Assembly (NCBI GenBank): GCA_002297005.1
Contig: DBIX01000033.1
Span: forward strand, 46,659 to 110,658
Length of the DNA stretch: 64,000 bases
Origin: Cyanobacteria bacterium UBA791
GTDB taxonomy: Bacteria > Cyanobacteriota > Vampirovibrionia > Gastranaerophilales > Gastranaerophilaceae
Direction: 5' to 3'
The notes under the pieces were generated by a model that made no database searches, was not told the origin of the DNA, and saw only the letters and a program-made list of their open reading frames with translations. Below, piece by piece: positions 8,838 through 17,501 of this stretch. Every line of letters begins with the position of its first letter. Positions within the stretch are counted from its first letter, which is position 1. The position numbers and the translations under genes were made by a program.

Positions 8838-9899
8838 TTATTTTTGCAAAGCTTTTGCATCAGAAACTTTTAAAGCAAAATAAGGTTTGTTCTTATCTTG
8901 TAAAAAGATTACATATTGGTTAGTTAAATAGAAATATCTAGATTTTTGAGGAGGTTCAAGAGAAGCTCTCATCATTTCTATACCAGCTTCTGATTTAAGT
9001 TTTACACCCTCATTATCCATTTTAAATTCAACTGTTTCAATAGCTTTTGCAATTACTAAATCACTATTTTTAATAGCCTTGTTGCAAATTTCTCCAAACA
9101 TTGTTTCTGTTTTGAAATCAAGATTTGGAATTTTAAGTTCATCACGTTTTGTAAATTCTCTATTTGTAGTTGAGGCTTTAGCTTTTTTATTCATATCGGC
9201 ATAATATTCAGCCAAAGTTTTGTTATCGTTAGTTCTATAGAAATATACTACATCGTTTTGTTTTGTTTTTAGAGATACTGCAAAATCATTCATATCATTG
9301 TAGAAAAGAACATTTACGACATCTCTTGCTCTTGATTTGCTTGATTTTAGAATACCAAAGTATTCAACATTACCCTCGCTACCATTGAAAGCTTCTGGAT
9401 TTAGTTTATCAAGTGCTTTTGCGTATTCAAAATCTTTCTTTAACATTGCATATAAAATGTAATGTCCTGGAGCTGGAGTCCAGTCAAAATTATCTAAGAT
9501 AGCACTTTTTTCATTGAATTTATCTTTTAGACCTTTTTCAATTTCTTTTTTCAATTTTTTAGAAGCTAAGCCCCATTTTTTATAATAAGCATCTTCAGAA
9601 ATATCTTCAGCTTTGAAAGATTGTTTATTCAAATCTTCAGCCATTTGAGATTTTGTACCTACAAATTGAATAGGTTGTTTCAGCAATTCATCCATCAAAT
9701 CATTCCATACAAGTTGGAATGTACCAACCCAAACTTGGTTTGCAGAAGTAGATTTGCTGTCCATTGTTGCTAAAACATCTATATCTTTAACAACATTTGT
9801 TGAAACTGATTTTTGAGCTTTCTTTCTGTGACAAGCACATGCTGAAAGTCCACTCATCAAAAATAATCCTGCAAGAATTAAAATACATAATTTTTTCAT
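8838..9899 (-). CDS. Hypothetical lipoprotein, 353 aa, possibly serpin-like
   Basis: A signal peptide ends in LSAC (residues 18-21), followed by a second cysteine pair (ACACH), so this is a probable lipoprotein. The mature part contains VNVLFYNDMNDFAVSLKTK in the middle, and near the end FKMDNEGVKLKSEAGI followed by RYFYLTNQYVIFLQD. That order faintly recalls the serpin hinge (EEGTEAAAAT) and the terminal strand, but I cannot confirm a reactive-centre loop. It may equally be an unnamed family. The start has AAGGGA on the minus strand. Confidence is in the lipoprotein call, not in the serpin idea. Confidence 0.7.
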   Translation of the reverse strand: MKKLCILILAGLFLMSGLSACACHRKKAQKSVSTNVVKDIDVLATMDSKSTSANQVWVGTFQLVWNDLMDELLKQPIQFVGTKSQMAEDLNKQSFKAEDISEDAYYKKWGLASKKLKKEIEKGLKDKFNEKSAILDNFDWTPAPGHYILYAMLKKDFEYAKALDKLNPEAFNGSEGNVEYFGILKSSKSRARDVVNVLFYNDMNDFAVSLKTKQNDVVYFYRTNDNKTLAEYYADMNKKAKASTTNREFTKRDELKIPNLDFKTETMFGEICNKAIKNSDLVIAKAIETVEFKMDNEGVKLKSEAGIEMMRASLEPPQKSRYFYLTNQYVIFLQDKNKPYFALKVSDAKALQK

Positions 9900-10101
9900 A
9901 ACATAATCCCTTTTTTACAATTTTACTTTTAATCATTATGTCATATTTTTAGAAAAAATAAAGTATTTAGGATTGCCCTCTTAACATTTTCATAACAATT
10001 AGCCCCAAAAGTTAAGACTTTGTTAATTATACAAGATTTACTAAAAAAAGAGTTATAACAATAGTGTAAGAAGTAAAGAGAAAAGAATTGGAGGTATAAA
10101 A

Positions 10102-10545
10102 ATGAGATTTAATGTTATTGAAAGAGAACCAGATTATTGTTTTACAAACATGCGTAACAGTTTAGAAAACTTATTGAATGCCGTAATGGTCGGCGATGCT
10201 ACTGATTCTGAAAACAGATTTTTCCAACCATTATCAGAAGTTAGAGAAAATGAAAAAGAATACAAGGTTTCTGTTCAACTTCCTGGTATAAAGAAAGAAG
10301 ATATTAACATCGAATTGGATAAAAACAGTTTAACTATTTCTGCAGAAAGCAAATTTGAAGAAATGAAAGAAAATGAAAACATGCACTATTCACAATTCTC
10401 TTATGGTAAATACCATAGAACATTTGAATTTGCTAAAGATGTAGATGCTGAACATTCTAATTGCGAATACAAAGACGGTGTTTTACAAATCACATTAAAG
10501 AAAATGACAGAAAAGAAAGAAACAAAAACACTTAAAATCCAATAA
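10102..10545 (+). CDS. Hsp20/alpha-crystallin small heat-shock protein
   Basis: A 147-aa cytoplasmic chaperone that holds unfolding proteins. The alpha-crystallin domain runs from about residue 48 to 138 (EYKVSVQLPGIKKEDINIEL, then YGKYHRTFEF and CEYKDGVLQITLKK). The usual C-terminal I-x-I is shortened to LKIQ. A strong GGAGGT ribosome site precedes the ATG. The gene stands alone with a terminator behind it. The 200-bp upstream region has no CIRCE element that I can see; a weak CTTAACA-N16-CCCCAA pair is present at 9980-10008. Confidence 0.93.
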   Translation: MRFNVIEREPDYCFTNMRNSLENLLNAVMVGDATDSENRFFQPLSEVRENEKEYKVSVQLPGIKKEDINIELDKNSLTISAESKFEEMKENENMHYSQFSYGKYHRTFEFAKDVDAEHSNCEYKDGVLQITLKKMTEKKETKTLKIQ

Positions 10546-10573
10546 TTTGGTAAACAACGGTAAGTAATTTACT

Positions 10574-10613
10574 AAGAGGGCGATGTCTTAAACGACATCG
10601 CCCTCTTTTTTTT
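10574..10613. terminator. Terminator between hsp20 and the MFS gene
   Basis: Stem AAGAGGGCGATGTC (10574-10587) pairs with 10594-10607 around a 6-nt loop, and eight T follow on the plus strand. It ends the hsp20 transcript and probably also the convergent MFS gene. Confidence 0.9.
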
Positions 10614-10628
10614 ATTTAAAATTTTAAA

Positions 10629-11810
10629 TTAATTTTTCTTTGGTAAAGTTTTCAAACCAATAAATCCGATATAGCCGAAAGATAAAACACCTACAATAAT
10701 AAGAGCTATCGGAAGTGAAGTTAATTTATCTAAAAAACCGATTACAGGAGCTGTTACAGCACCACCAACAATTGTAGTACATAAAATACCAGCAACAGCA
10801 CCCTCTTCTTTCTTATCGAATGAATTTACGCATAATGAAAAGATGCTTGGAAACATAATTGAGGCAAAAAAGCCAACCAAAATAAAACATCCTGCAGAAA
10901 TCATTTTATCAGGAACAACTACTGCGAATGTTAATGAAATAAAAGCACCTATTGCATATAGTAAAAGAGCTTTTGATGTATGTAAGTAGTTTAAAAGAAT
11001 ACCACCAGCAAAACGGCCAACTGCCAAAAAGCCCCAATATAAACCAACCACCATGGCAGCTGAACTTTTTAACATATCAAATTTATCAACTAAGAATGTT
11101 GAAATCCATGTTGCAACACCAACTTCTATACCAACGTAAACAAAAATACCTAGTGCAAACATAATCATTAAAGGATTTTTTACAAGGTTAATATAATCAT
11201 TTGTAGTAGGTTTTGAGTCATGCTTATCATGAGCTTCTGGAATATTTGTTAAGAAAACCCAAACCGCAACTATCATTGCCAAAATTGAGAATACATAATA
11301 AATTGATTGCCAATGGAATCCTAAATCCTTAATCAAAAATCCGATTAAGAAACCACCACCTAATCCACCTACGCCACAAAAGATTTGAGTTAATGTTAGG
11401 TTTCTAGAATATTTTGTTTCGTCTTCATCAATTTCTTTCACTAATAAGTTTGAAACCATTTGTAAGGCTGTAACACCAATACCTATAATAAATAAAGAAA
11501 ACAAACCGACAACATATTCTGGAACAACAGCAAATAAGATTGAACCTAAAAATACTAAACCGATACCAAATAAAAACATCTTTTTATTGCCGAATTTATC
11601 AAGCAAAACTCCTTGCGGAAAGCTTGTTAAACCGTATGCCATAAAAAATACTGAACCTAAAAACGTCAAAACCATGCTACTTAGATGGAATGAGTCTTTC
11701 CAGTATGGTAATAAAACACCAGGAATGTTTGTAATTAAGGAATAAGTAAAATAGTTTAAACATAACAATGCTAAAAGTTGCATGTTTGTTTTTCTTTTTG
11801 TTTCTTGCAT
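10629..11810 (-). CDS. Major facilitator superfamily transporter, FHS/sugar-like
   Basis: A 393-aa integral membrane carrier with 12 predicted helices. It has a GVLLDKFGNKKMF loop between helices 2 and 3 and YWGFLAVGRFAGG in the second half, a layout seen in fucose/glucose-galactose (FHS) carriers. It probably imports a sugar or similar small molecule by proton symport; the substrate is unknown. It is monocistronic, starting at an ATG preceded by AGAGAT. Confidence 0.8.
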   Translation of the reverse strand: MQETKRKTNMQLLALLCLNYFTYSLITNIPGVLLPYWKDSFHLSSMVLTFLGSVFFMAYGLTSFPQGVLLDKFGNKKMFLFGIGLVFLGSILFAVVPEYVVGLFSLFIIGIGVTALQMVSNLLVKEIDEDETKYSRNLTLTQIFCGVGGLGGGFLIGFLIKDLGFHWQSIYYVFSILAMIVAVWVFLTNIPEAHDKHDSKPTTNDYINLVKNPLMIMFALGIFVYVGIEVGVATWISTFLVDKFDMLKSSAAMVVGLYWGFLAVGRFAGGILLNYLHTSKALLLYAIGAFISLTFAVVVPDKMISAGCFILVGFFASIMFPSIFSLCVNSFDKKEEGAVAGILCTTIVGGAVTAPVIGFLDKLTSLPIALIIVGVLSFGYIGFIGLKTLPKKN

Positions 11811-12002
11811 TTGGGTATCTCTTTTCTTTTTGAATGTATAATCTATTTTATAATTTTAACAGAAAAATAAAGTTTAAAATTATAAAAAAAAATTAAGTAA
11901 AGAATTGTAATATTTCATGCTTAAAGCTAGCAAATTTCTACATTTTGGTATTTTAATATATGTAGGTAGTGTTTATAAAATTTTAGTGTGGGGTTCAGGT
12001 AA

Positions 12003-13790
12003 TTGAAAATTTCGCCAATTAGCAACTTTCGAAATCCAAAGAATAATGTGTCTTTTGGTGAAGCTAGAGTTAATATTCTAGCAATGGGTGATTCGCATGG
12101 TCAAATCGAATCATTACCAGCAGCTTTTGATGCAATCGAAAGCAAAAAAGCTGAAATATTTGATGCTCCAAAAGAAAAAACAGCTGACAAACCTCAAATG
12201 CCTAAAAACTACCTAAACTTATTCACACATGCCGGTGATTATTTCATTAACCCAGCAAAAAAAGGTTTTATTGGTGATCCAAACGCAACAGCAGCAAGCA
12301 ATCAAGTTAAACTTTTAAATTCTTTTTTAACAGAGCTTAAAAAAGATGCTCCTGATTTAGAAGGTTATTATACATTAGGAAACCATTGTTTAGACGATGG
12401 TGACGAACTAGCAGTTAAAGAATTATCAAAAGCAGATGTTACAACTCTTTTAACTAACGTAAATTTAAAAAATTCTAAATCAATAACAGATTTATCAGAA
12501 AAAGATCAAGAAAAATTCAAAGAACAAGCTATTCTTGAAATTCCAGACGACAAAAATCCAAACTTAAAACACAAAGTTTTAATGTTAGGTATGACAACAC
12601 CAAGCGTTGATTTCTATGTACCAAATCAAGTTAAAGGTCTTGATATTATTGATAGAAACGCTAAAAAAGATGTTCAATTAACAGAAAAAGATTTTTCTAA
12701 AACTTATGAAAAATTAAACAAAACTATTGGTGAATTCAAAAAAGCTAACCCAAAAGGTGCAGTTGTATTATTAAGTCACAACGGTAATGCAGTTGCTGAT
12801 ATGATTGTTAAAAATGTTTCTGGTATCGACGTAATTGTTAATGGTCACGACCACAAAAAAGAAAATCATATTGCAACAAATCCTGAAACAGGTCATCAAA
12901 CATTAGTTGCATCAATGTACCAAAACAACAAAAAATTCAGCTCTATCAAATTACATTTTGATGATGACGGAAATTTAGATACAATTAAAAATAAAGATTT
13001 TTATACAGAAGATGTAGAAAAAGAAAAGAAAGCTAAATTAGCATCAAATCCTATTGAAGCAGGTAAAAAAGAAGTTAACCCTATTCAAGAAAAATTGAAT
13101 GCATTATTAGGTGAAGACTTTAAACCAAGCGTATTTGTATCTGGTCCTACAAACATTGAATCATTAAGCACAGATGGTATCAGAAATTCATCAAACTTAT
13201 TAGCTAACTTCACATCAGATGTTGTAAGAGAACAATACAACAAACACGGTGGAGATGCTGACATCGTTGGCTTACAAACAGCAAGTATCCGTCAAACATT
13301 ACCAGTTAACGGATGGACTAGCAATATCAAATTATTAAACTTATTCTGCGGTAGAACAGTTGCTTTAGGTGCTTTACAAAAAGGTGAATTAAAAGGTGCA
13401 GAAATCACAAAATTCGTTATTGAAAACTACGGCGACAACATGAAAAACAGAAGCCGTAACCCATTAGTTCAATACTCAGGTATGAGAGTTAACAAGGGTC
13501 AATTCGATAACTTATTAATGTCAGGCAACGCAACTATGAAAGATTACGCAGACTGCTTAGAAGTTAAAGATAAAGAAGGTAACTATCAAAAACTTGATAT
13601 GGAAAAAACTTACAAAGTTGCTCTTCCTGAAGAGTTATTTGTAGTTCCAAACGTTAAAACTTTAATGAATATGAAAGACAAATTCCAACCAACAGGCTAC
13701 AACGCTGACGACTTATTTATGGAATACATTAAAGATAACGATTACAAAATTTCAATGGATAAATCAGCAGACGTAAGAGTAGTTGAATAA
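12003..13790 (+). CDS. 5'-nucleotidase/metallophosphoesterase with lineage-type N-terminal tag
   Basis: A 595-aa two-domain 5'-nucleotidase. The metallophosphatase half shows GDSHG (29-33), FTHAGDYF, GNHCLD, LLSHNGN and VNGHDHK, which are the metal ligands in order. The C-terminal nucleotidase half has NSSNLLANFTSD and GLQTASIRQTLP. Such enzymes are normally exported, but there is no signal peptide; residues 1-20 carry NNVSFG instead. The start is TTG, preceded by CAGGT. The first ATG lies inside the first catalytic motif and would remove it, so TTG is preferred. The leader has GGTAGTGTTTATAA at 11965-11978, nearly repeated before the 14168-15796 gene. Confidence 0.85.
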   Translation: MKISPISNFRNPKNNVSFGEARVNILAMGDSHGQIESLPAAFDAIESKKAEIFDAPKEKTADKPQMPKNYLNLFTHAGDYFINPAKKGFIGDPNATAASNQVKLLNSFLTELKKDAPDLEGYYTLGNHCLDDGDELAVKELSKADVTTLLTNVNLKNSKSITDLSEKDQEKFKEQAILEIPDDKNPNLKHKVLMLGMTTPSVDFYVPNQVKGLDIIDRNAKKDVQLTEKDFSKTYEKLNKTIGEFKKANPKGAVVLLSHNGNAVADMIVKNVSGIDVIVNGHDHKKENHIATNPETGHQTLVASMYQNNKKFSSIKLHFDDDGNLDTIKNKDFYTEDVEKEKKAKLASNPIEAGKKEVNPIQEKLNALLGEDFKPSVFVSGPTNIESLSTDGIRNSSNLLANFTSDVVREQYNKHGGDADIVGLQTASIRQTLPVNGWTSNIKLLNLFCGRTVALGALQKGELKGAEITKFVIENYGDNMKNRSRNPLVQYSGMRVNKGQFDNLLMSGNATMKDYADCLEVKDKEGNYQKLDMEKTYKVALPEELFVVPNVKTLMNMKDKFQPTGYNADDLFMEYIKDNDYKISMDKSADVRVVE

Positions 13791-14007
13791 TTAATAACAC
13801 TAACATTTATACAAACCATAAATCACACACAAAACACATACCTATAATTAATTACTCAAAACTACACGTCAGCTGAAAGACTCCGGCGATAGATTGTTTT
13901 ATTAAAATAACCTTTTAAAAGTTTCTCTTTAAATTTTTACACTTTAAAAATTTAATTTGTGTTGAAGAATAAATAATCACTTTCAAACTTTATGCTAAAA
14001 TAAAAGC
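13791..14007. other. Intergenic stretch with no recognised feature
   Basis: About 217 bp after the nucleotidase stop. It is very A/T/C rich and contains no hairpin followed by a T run, no tRNA and no convincing ORF. The last 12 bases hold the -10 box of the following small gene (TAAAAT at 13996-14001). Confidence 0.5.
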
Positions 14008-14166
14008 ATGATTACACGAGAAGTTAACGACTGGTTAAAGAAACTAGAAACAACAAATTACCCAATGGAAGAAGCCATGAAAGATTTGGCTGAATTTTCA
14101 AGATACCTTTCTAGAGAAGATTTAATTTTTATCAAGCGTAAATTAAAAAATATCTTCCACTTATAA
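14008..14166 (+). CDS. Small hypothetical protein, 52 aa
   Basis: The frame encodes 52 residues, mostly charged helix (REVNDWLKKLE, then MKDLAEFSRYLSREDLIFIKRKL). There is no ribosome site, but TGCTAAAAT (extended -10) ends exactly 6 nt before the ATG, the same arrangement as at several other starts here and nearly the same sequence as upstream of radA. That promoter is the best reason to believe the gene. It converges with the metallopeptidase-like gene (1-nt gap). Function unknown. Confidence 0.6.
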   Translation: MITREVNDWLKKLETTNYPMEEAMKDLAEFSRYLSREDLIFIKRKLKNIFHL

Positions 14167-14167
14167 A

Positions 14168-15796
14168 TTATGTTCCATAGTATTCAATAGCATCTAAATC
14201 GTCTTTCCAATTCATTGCATCATGGATTTTTGCAATTGTTTCTGGAAAATGTTGTTGCAAATATTGAGCACGAACGCCTAAAGAAATCTTTCCATCAGAA
14301 ACAGAGTTTGTAATAGCATTTGTTTCTGCAACTACCTCTGATAAGCCACCCCATTCACCGCCGTAGTGACCTTTTACTTGTGTAAAATATGAAACATGGT
14401 TACGTTCTTCGTCAGAGTGGTATTTATTAAAAGTTTCACGTTCTTTTAAATATGTTTTTTGAATATCTTTATTATCTGTAAACATTTTGTTTTCGCCAAG
14501 CAATTTTTCTCTATATGTTTTTTGATTTTGAGCATCCTTTGCATGACCCAATTCATGCAAGAATACGAACAAATCATCCATTATAGAAACTTCTTTTGAT
14601 ACAGGCGAAAATCCAGCTTGATATACACTATCTGTGCTTTCCATTTTGCTGATATTTTCAACAGCTTCAAACAATTCATTACCTGATACTTTTTTCATCA
14701 AATTAATTAAGCTTTTTTTGTCACCAGTAAATTTGTTTTCAAACTCTATTGAAGCTTCTTTATTATGATGCAAATCTTTTACGGTAATTTTTTTATCATC
14801 CGTTTTAATATCGTATTTATAACCATTATTTGAAGATATAAAATGATTATCGTCAACTACTTCAAAAGTTTGAGAAATCCCCATCAAAATTTTGCCGTCT
14901 TTATTTGTAATTTTATAATCCATTATACGATTACCTTGTGGGTCATCCTCGTACAAGAATTGAGTTCTTGTACCATTATCAGATTTTATATCACGTTTAA
15001 TCGTTTTAATACCTGTTTTTTTATCTAAAGTTGCCTTTGCAACTTGTTTTGTTTTTCCATTTGCATAAGTATAACTAATATCATATAAACCATTAACTTC
15101 TGATGGAGTCATAACTTCTTTTCTTAGCATATTACCGTTTTTATCATTTTTTACAACAGTTTGCTCAAGTATATTGTACTTCATTTTTTCGTAATCATAA
15201 CGTTTTTTTGTTGTTGTAACAGTATTATTTCTAAAGTCGGTTTCTTTCTTTATATCATCCTTTACGCTAGTTAAATCATGCTCCGTTTTAGCTATCATTT
15301 CAACATTTTTAGCATCAAATTTAAATTTGCCTTTATAACCACAGTTTAGCGAAAATTCTTTTTTAGGTTCATATTCGTTTTGTTCAAATTCGTCTGGTTT
15401 TAGACCACTTGGCAATTTGTTTATAGCCTTTAAGACTTTTTCATTAAATTTATCATCTTTTAATTCTTTAGCCATACGATACACAGCTTTCATATTTCTC
15501 ATATTAAAGCTTGTATTGTCCTTAAAAGTATTTACAGTTTCAAAATCTAAAACTTTTGTAGCACAAGAAATTTTAAAATCATTAACTTCTTCTTGAGAAA
15601 AACGAGGTTTCCCATCAGCGTTTTTCATTCCAGCAACAATATTTTCAGCTTCTTTCTCGTTCGGATTAGTAACAACTTTTTTAGAAGACACAAAAACATC
15701 TTGAATAGGTTCATTCAAGTTTGCTAATGGTTTGTTTTTATTTTCTTTTAAGGGTCTTATCTTTGGAAACCCTATGGTAATATTACCTATATTCAC
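14168..15796 (-). CDS. Orphan protein with a HELGH metallopeptidase-like C-terminal domain
   Basis: A 542-aa protein. The C-terminal region has FVFLHELGHAKDAQ with HELGH at 414-418, an HExxH zinc motif, and WGGLSEVVAETNAI at 483-495 offering a third glutamate ligand (E487 or E491). Residues about 190-350 are a run of short beta-hairpin repeats with YTYANGKTK-like and DKKTGIKTIKR-like turns. The N-terminus carries a DVFVSSKK tag near residue 33 and no signal peptide. The start is GTG with AAGGAAG 6 nt upstream. It is likely a zinc protease of unknown substrate; no named family is recognised. Confidence 0.65.
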   Translation of the reverse strand: MNIGNITIGFPKIRPLKENKNKPLANLNEPIQDVFVSSKKVVTNPNEKEAENIVAGMKNADGKPRFSQEEVNDFKISCATKVLDFETVNTFKDNTSFNMRNMKAVYRMAKELKDDKFNEKVLKAINKLPSGLKPDEFEQNEYEPKKEFSLNCGYKGKFKFDAKNVEMIAKTEHDLTSVKDDIKKETDFRNNTVTTTKKRYDYEKMKYNILEQTVVKNDKNGNMLRKEVMTPSEVNGLYDISYTYANGKTKQVAKATLDKKTGIKTIKRDIKSDNGTRTQFLYEDDPQGNRIMDYKITNKDGKILMGISQTFEVVDDNHFISSNNGYKYDIKTDDKKITVKDLHHNKEASIEFENKFTGDKKSLINLMKKVSGNELFEAVENISKMESTDSVYQAGFSPVSKEVSIMDDLFVFLHELGHAKDAQNQKTYREKLLGENKMFTDNKDIQKTYLKERETFNKYHSDEERNHVSYFTQVKGHYGGEWGGLSEVVAETNAITNSVSDGKISLGVRAQYLQQHFPETIAKIHDAMNWKDDLDAIEYYGT

Positions 15797-15916
15797 AATT
15801 CTTCCTTATATACACTACCCCATGATAAAAACCTCTGAAGAAAATTAATTGCCTAAAATAATACAAATATAAGGATTTTTTACATTTTTATTAAAAATTT
15901 TTAACATTTAGCCCAT

Positions 15917-15970
15917 GTTACTATTGACAGTAACAAATTTTTAGTTTATTTTGTTACTATGAACAGTAAC
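15917..15970 (+). promoter_or_regulatory. trpR promoter with two 18-bp inverted-repeat operators; predicted leaderless start
   Basis: TTGACA (15924-15929), a 17-bp spacer and TATTTT (15947-15952) end 6 nt before the trpR ATG at 15959. Two near-identical inverted repeats flank this promoter: GTTACTATTGACAGTAAC (15917-15934), which covers the -35, and GTTACTATGAACAGTAAC (15953-15970), which covers the predicted start site and start codon. They match at 16 of 18 positions and their centres are 36 bp apart. TrpR itself is the obvious ligand, giving tryptophan-dependent autorepression. Confidence 0.8.
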
Positions 15971-16249
15971 ATTAAAGAAATTTCAAATATTTTGCAGAAA
16001 CTAAATTCCTCTGAAGAAGTTATGGCTTTTTTGAACGAATTACTTTCTGACTCTGAAATAACAACTTTGTCTAAACGATGGCGAATTTTGACTATGTTAG
16101 CAGAGGGTAGAACTCAACGTGACATCGTAAAGGAGCTTAACGTAAGCCTTTGTAAGGTTACTAGAGGATCTAAAATCCTAAAAACACCAAATTCGATTAT
16201 AGCAAAGTATTTTATAGGAGATTCAAAAAATGGAAACAAAAACAATTAA
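15959..16249 (+). CDS. trpR: Trp repressor family protein
   Basis: A 96-aa all-helical DNA-binding protein. Residues 33-76 match TrpR: SEITTLSKRWRILTMLAEG, then the helix-turn-helix TQRDIVKELNVSLCKVTRGS with the diagnostic TRGS. Length fits TrpR/YerC proteins. It overlaps trpB by 20 nt and lies just inside two inverted-repeat operators, which together favour a true tryptophan-responsive repressor over a YerC-type protein of unknown role. No ribosome site precedes the ATG. Confidence 0.88.
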   Translation: MNSNIKEISNILQKLNSSEEVMAFLNELLSDSEITTLSKRWRILTMLAEGRTQRDIVKELNVSLCKVTRGSKILKTPNSIIAKYFIGDSKNGNKNN

Positions 16250-17432
16250 TAATAATGTATTACCAACACAAGACGGCTTTTTCGGAAACTATGGCGGACA
16301 ATTCTTGCCAGAGGGTTTAAAGGCTGAATTTGAAAAAATTACAGAATGTTTTAATAAATTAAAAAATGATGTTTTATTCAACAAAGAATTAAACGACTTA
16401 CTTCAATATTATGTAGGTCGTCCAAGCCCAGTATATTTTGCAAAAAACCTATCTGAAAAATATGGTGCAGAAATATATTTAAAAAGAGAAGATTTAAACC
16501 ATACTGGAGCTCACAAAATTAACCATTGCTTGGGCGAAGCTTTACTTGCAAAGAAAATGGGTAAGAAGAAAATTATTGCAGAAACAGGTGCAGGACAACA
16601 CGGTGTTGCAACAGCAACTGCAGCAGCACTTTTGGGTCTTGAATGTGATATTTATATGGGCGAAGTTGATATTCAAAAAGCTAAACCAAACGTAGAAAGA
16701 ATGAAAATTTTAGGTGCAAATGTTGTTTCTGTAAAAAGTGGAACAATGACTTTGAAAGAAGCTGTGGACGAAGCTTTTATTGCTTACGCAAAAGAATATG
16801 AAACAGCTTTGTACGCAATAGGTTCAGTTGTAGGACCTCACCCATTCCCAATGATTGTAGAACACTTTCAAACAGTAGTTGGTAAAGAAGCAAATAGACA
16901 AATCCTTGAAATGACTGGTGAATTGCCAAATCACGTTGTCGCATGTGTTGGCGGTGGCTCAAATGCTATTGGTATTTTCAATGGATTTTTAAACGAAGAA
17001 AACGTAAATATTTATGGCGTTGAACCAATGGGTAAAGGCGAAAAACTTGGAGAAAATGCAGCAAGTATCACTTATGGTAAAGAGGGTATTTTGCACGGTT
17101 TCAAATGCTTATTGTTACAAGACGAAGAGGGCAACCCAGCAAACGCTTATTCTGTAGCAAGCGGATTGGATTATCCAGGAGTTGGACCAAAACATTGTTA
17201 TTTACACGACACAGGACGAGTTAATTACGTAACAGTAAATGATAAAGAAGCAGTTTCCGCATTCTATGAACTTTCAAGATTAGAGGGAATTATTCCAGCC
17301 TTGGAAAGCTCACACGCTGTAGCTTATGCTCTTAAACTTGCACAAATGCATCCAAACGAAAAAATCCTTGTAAACCTTTCAGGCAGAGGGGATAAAGATA
17401 TTGCATTTGTATTAGAAAATTATCCTTTGTAA
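16230..17432 (+). CDS. trpB: Tryptophan synthase beta chain
   Basis: A 400-aa PLP enzyme that joins indole and serine to make tryptophan. The PLP lysine is K96 in HTGAHK, AETGAGQHG is at 118-126, and the phosphate-binding GGGSNAIG is at 241-248. Length and motifs fit TrpB1, the form that normally pairs with TrpA. It starts inside trpR with AGGAG upstream and so is translationally coupled to it. No trpA or other trp gene follows; a terminator lies 18 nt after the stop. It could serve indole salvage, or TrpA may be encoded elsewhere. Confidence 0.96.
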   Translation: METKTINNNVLPTQDGFFGNYGGQFLPEGLKAEFEKITECFNKLKNDVLFNKELNDLLQYYVGRPSPVYFAKNLSEKYGAEIYLKREDLNHTGAHKINHCLGEALLAKKMGKKKIIAETGAGQHGVATATAAALLGLECDIYMGEVDIQKAKPNVERMKILGANVVSVKSGTMTLKEAVDEAFIAYAKEYETALYAIGSVVGPHPFPMIVEHFQTVVGKEANRQILEMTGELPNHVVACVGGGSNAIGIFNGFLNEENVNIYGVEPMGKGEKLGENAASITYGKEGILHGFKCLLLQDEEGNPANAYSVASGLDYPGVGPKHCYLHDTGRVNYVTVNDKEAVSAFYELSRLEGIIPALESSHAVAYALKLAQMHPNEKILVNLSGRGDKDIAFVLENYPL

Positions 17433-17449
17433 AAAATAAAACAGTAAAC

Positions 17450-17483
17450 AAAAAAGAGAGGAAATGTTTTTCCTCTCTTTTTT
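17450..17483. terminator. Bidirectional terminator after trpB
   Basis: A 15-bp stem (17450-17464 with 17469-17483) with a TGTT loop starts in A-rich and ends in T-rich sequence, so it can serve both trpB and the convergent glycosyltransferase. Confidence 0.9.
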
Positions 17484-17501
17484 GATAGAAATTATTTGAA
17501 A

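Noticed and set aside
8838..9899. Confident serpin annotation
   Set aside because: A hinge-like and a terminal-strand-like segment are present, but no clear reactive loop or full serpin core could be traced by eye.
13860..13900. Riboswitch-like CAGCTGAAAGACTCCGGCG patch after the nucleotidase gene
   Set aside because: It is the only GC-richer patch in the gap, but no paired elements or known aptamer core are visible.
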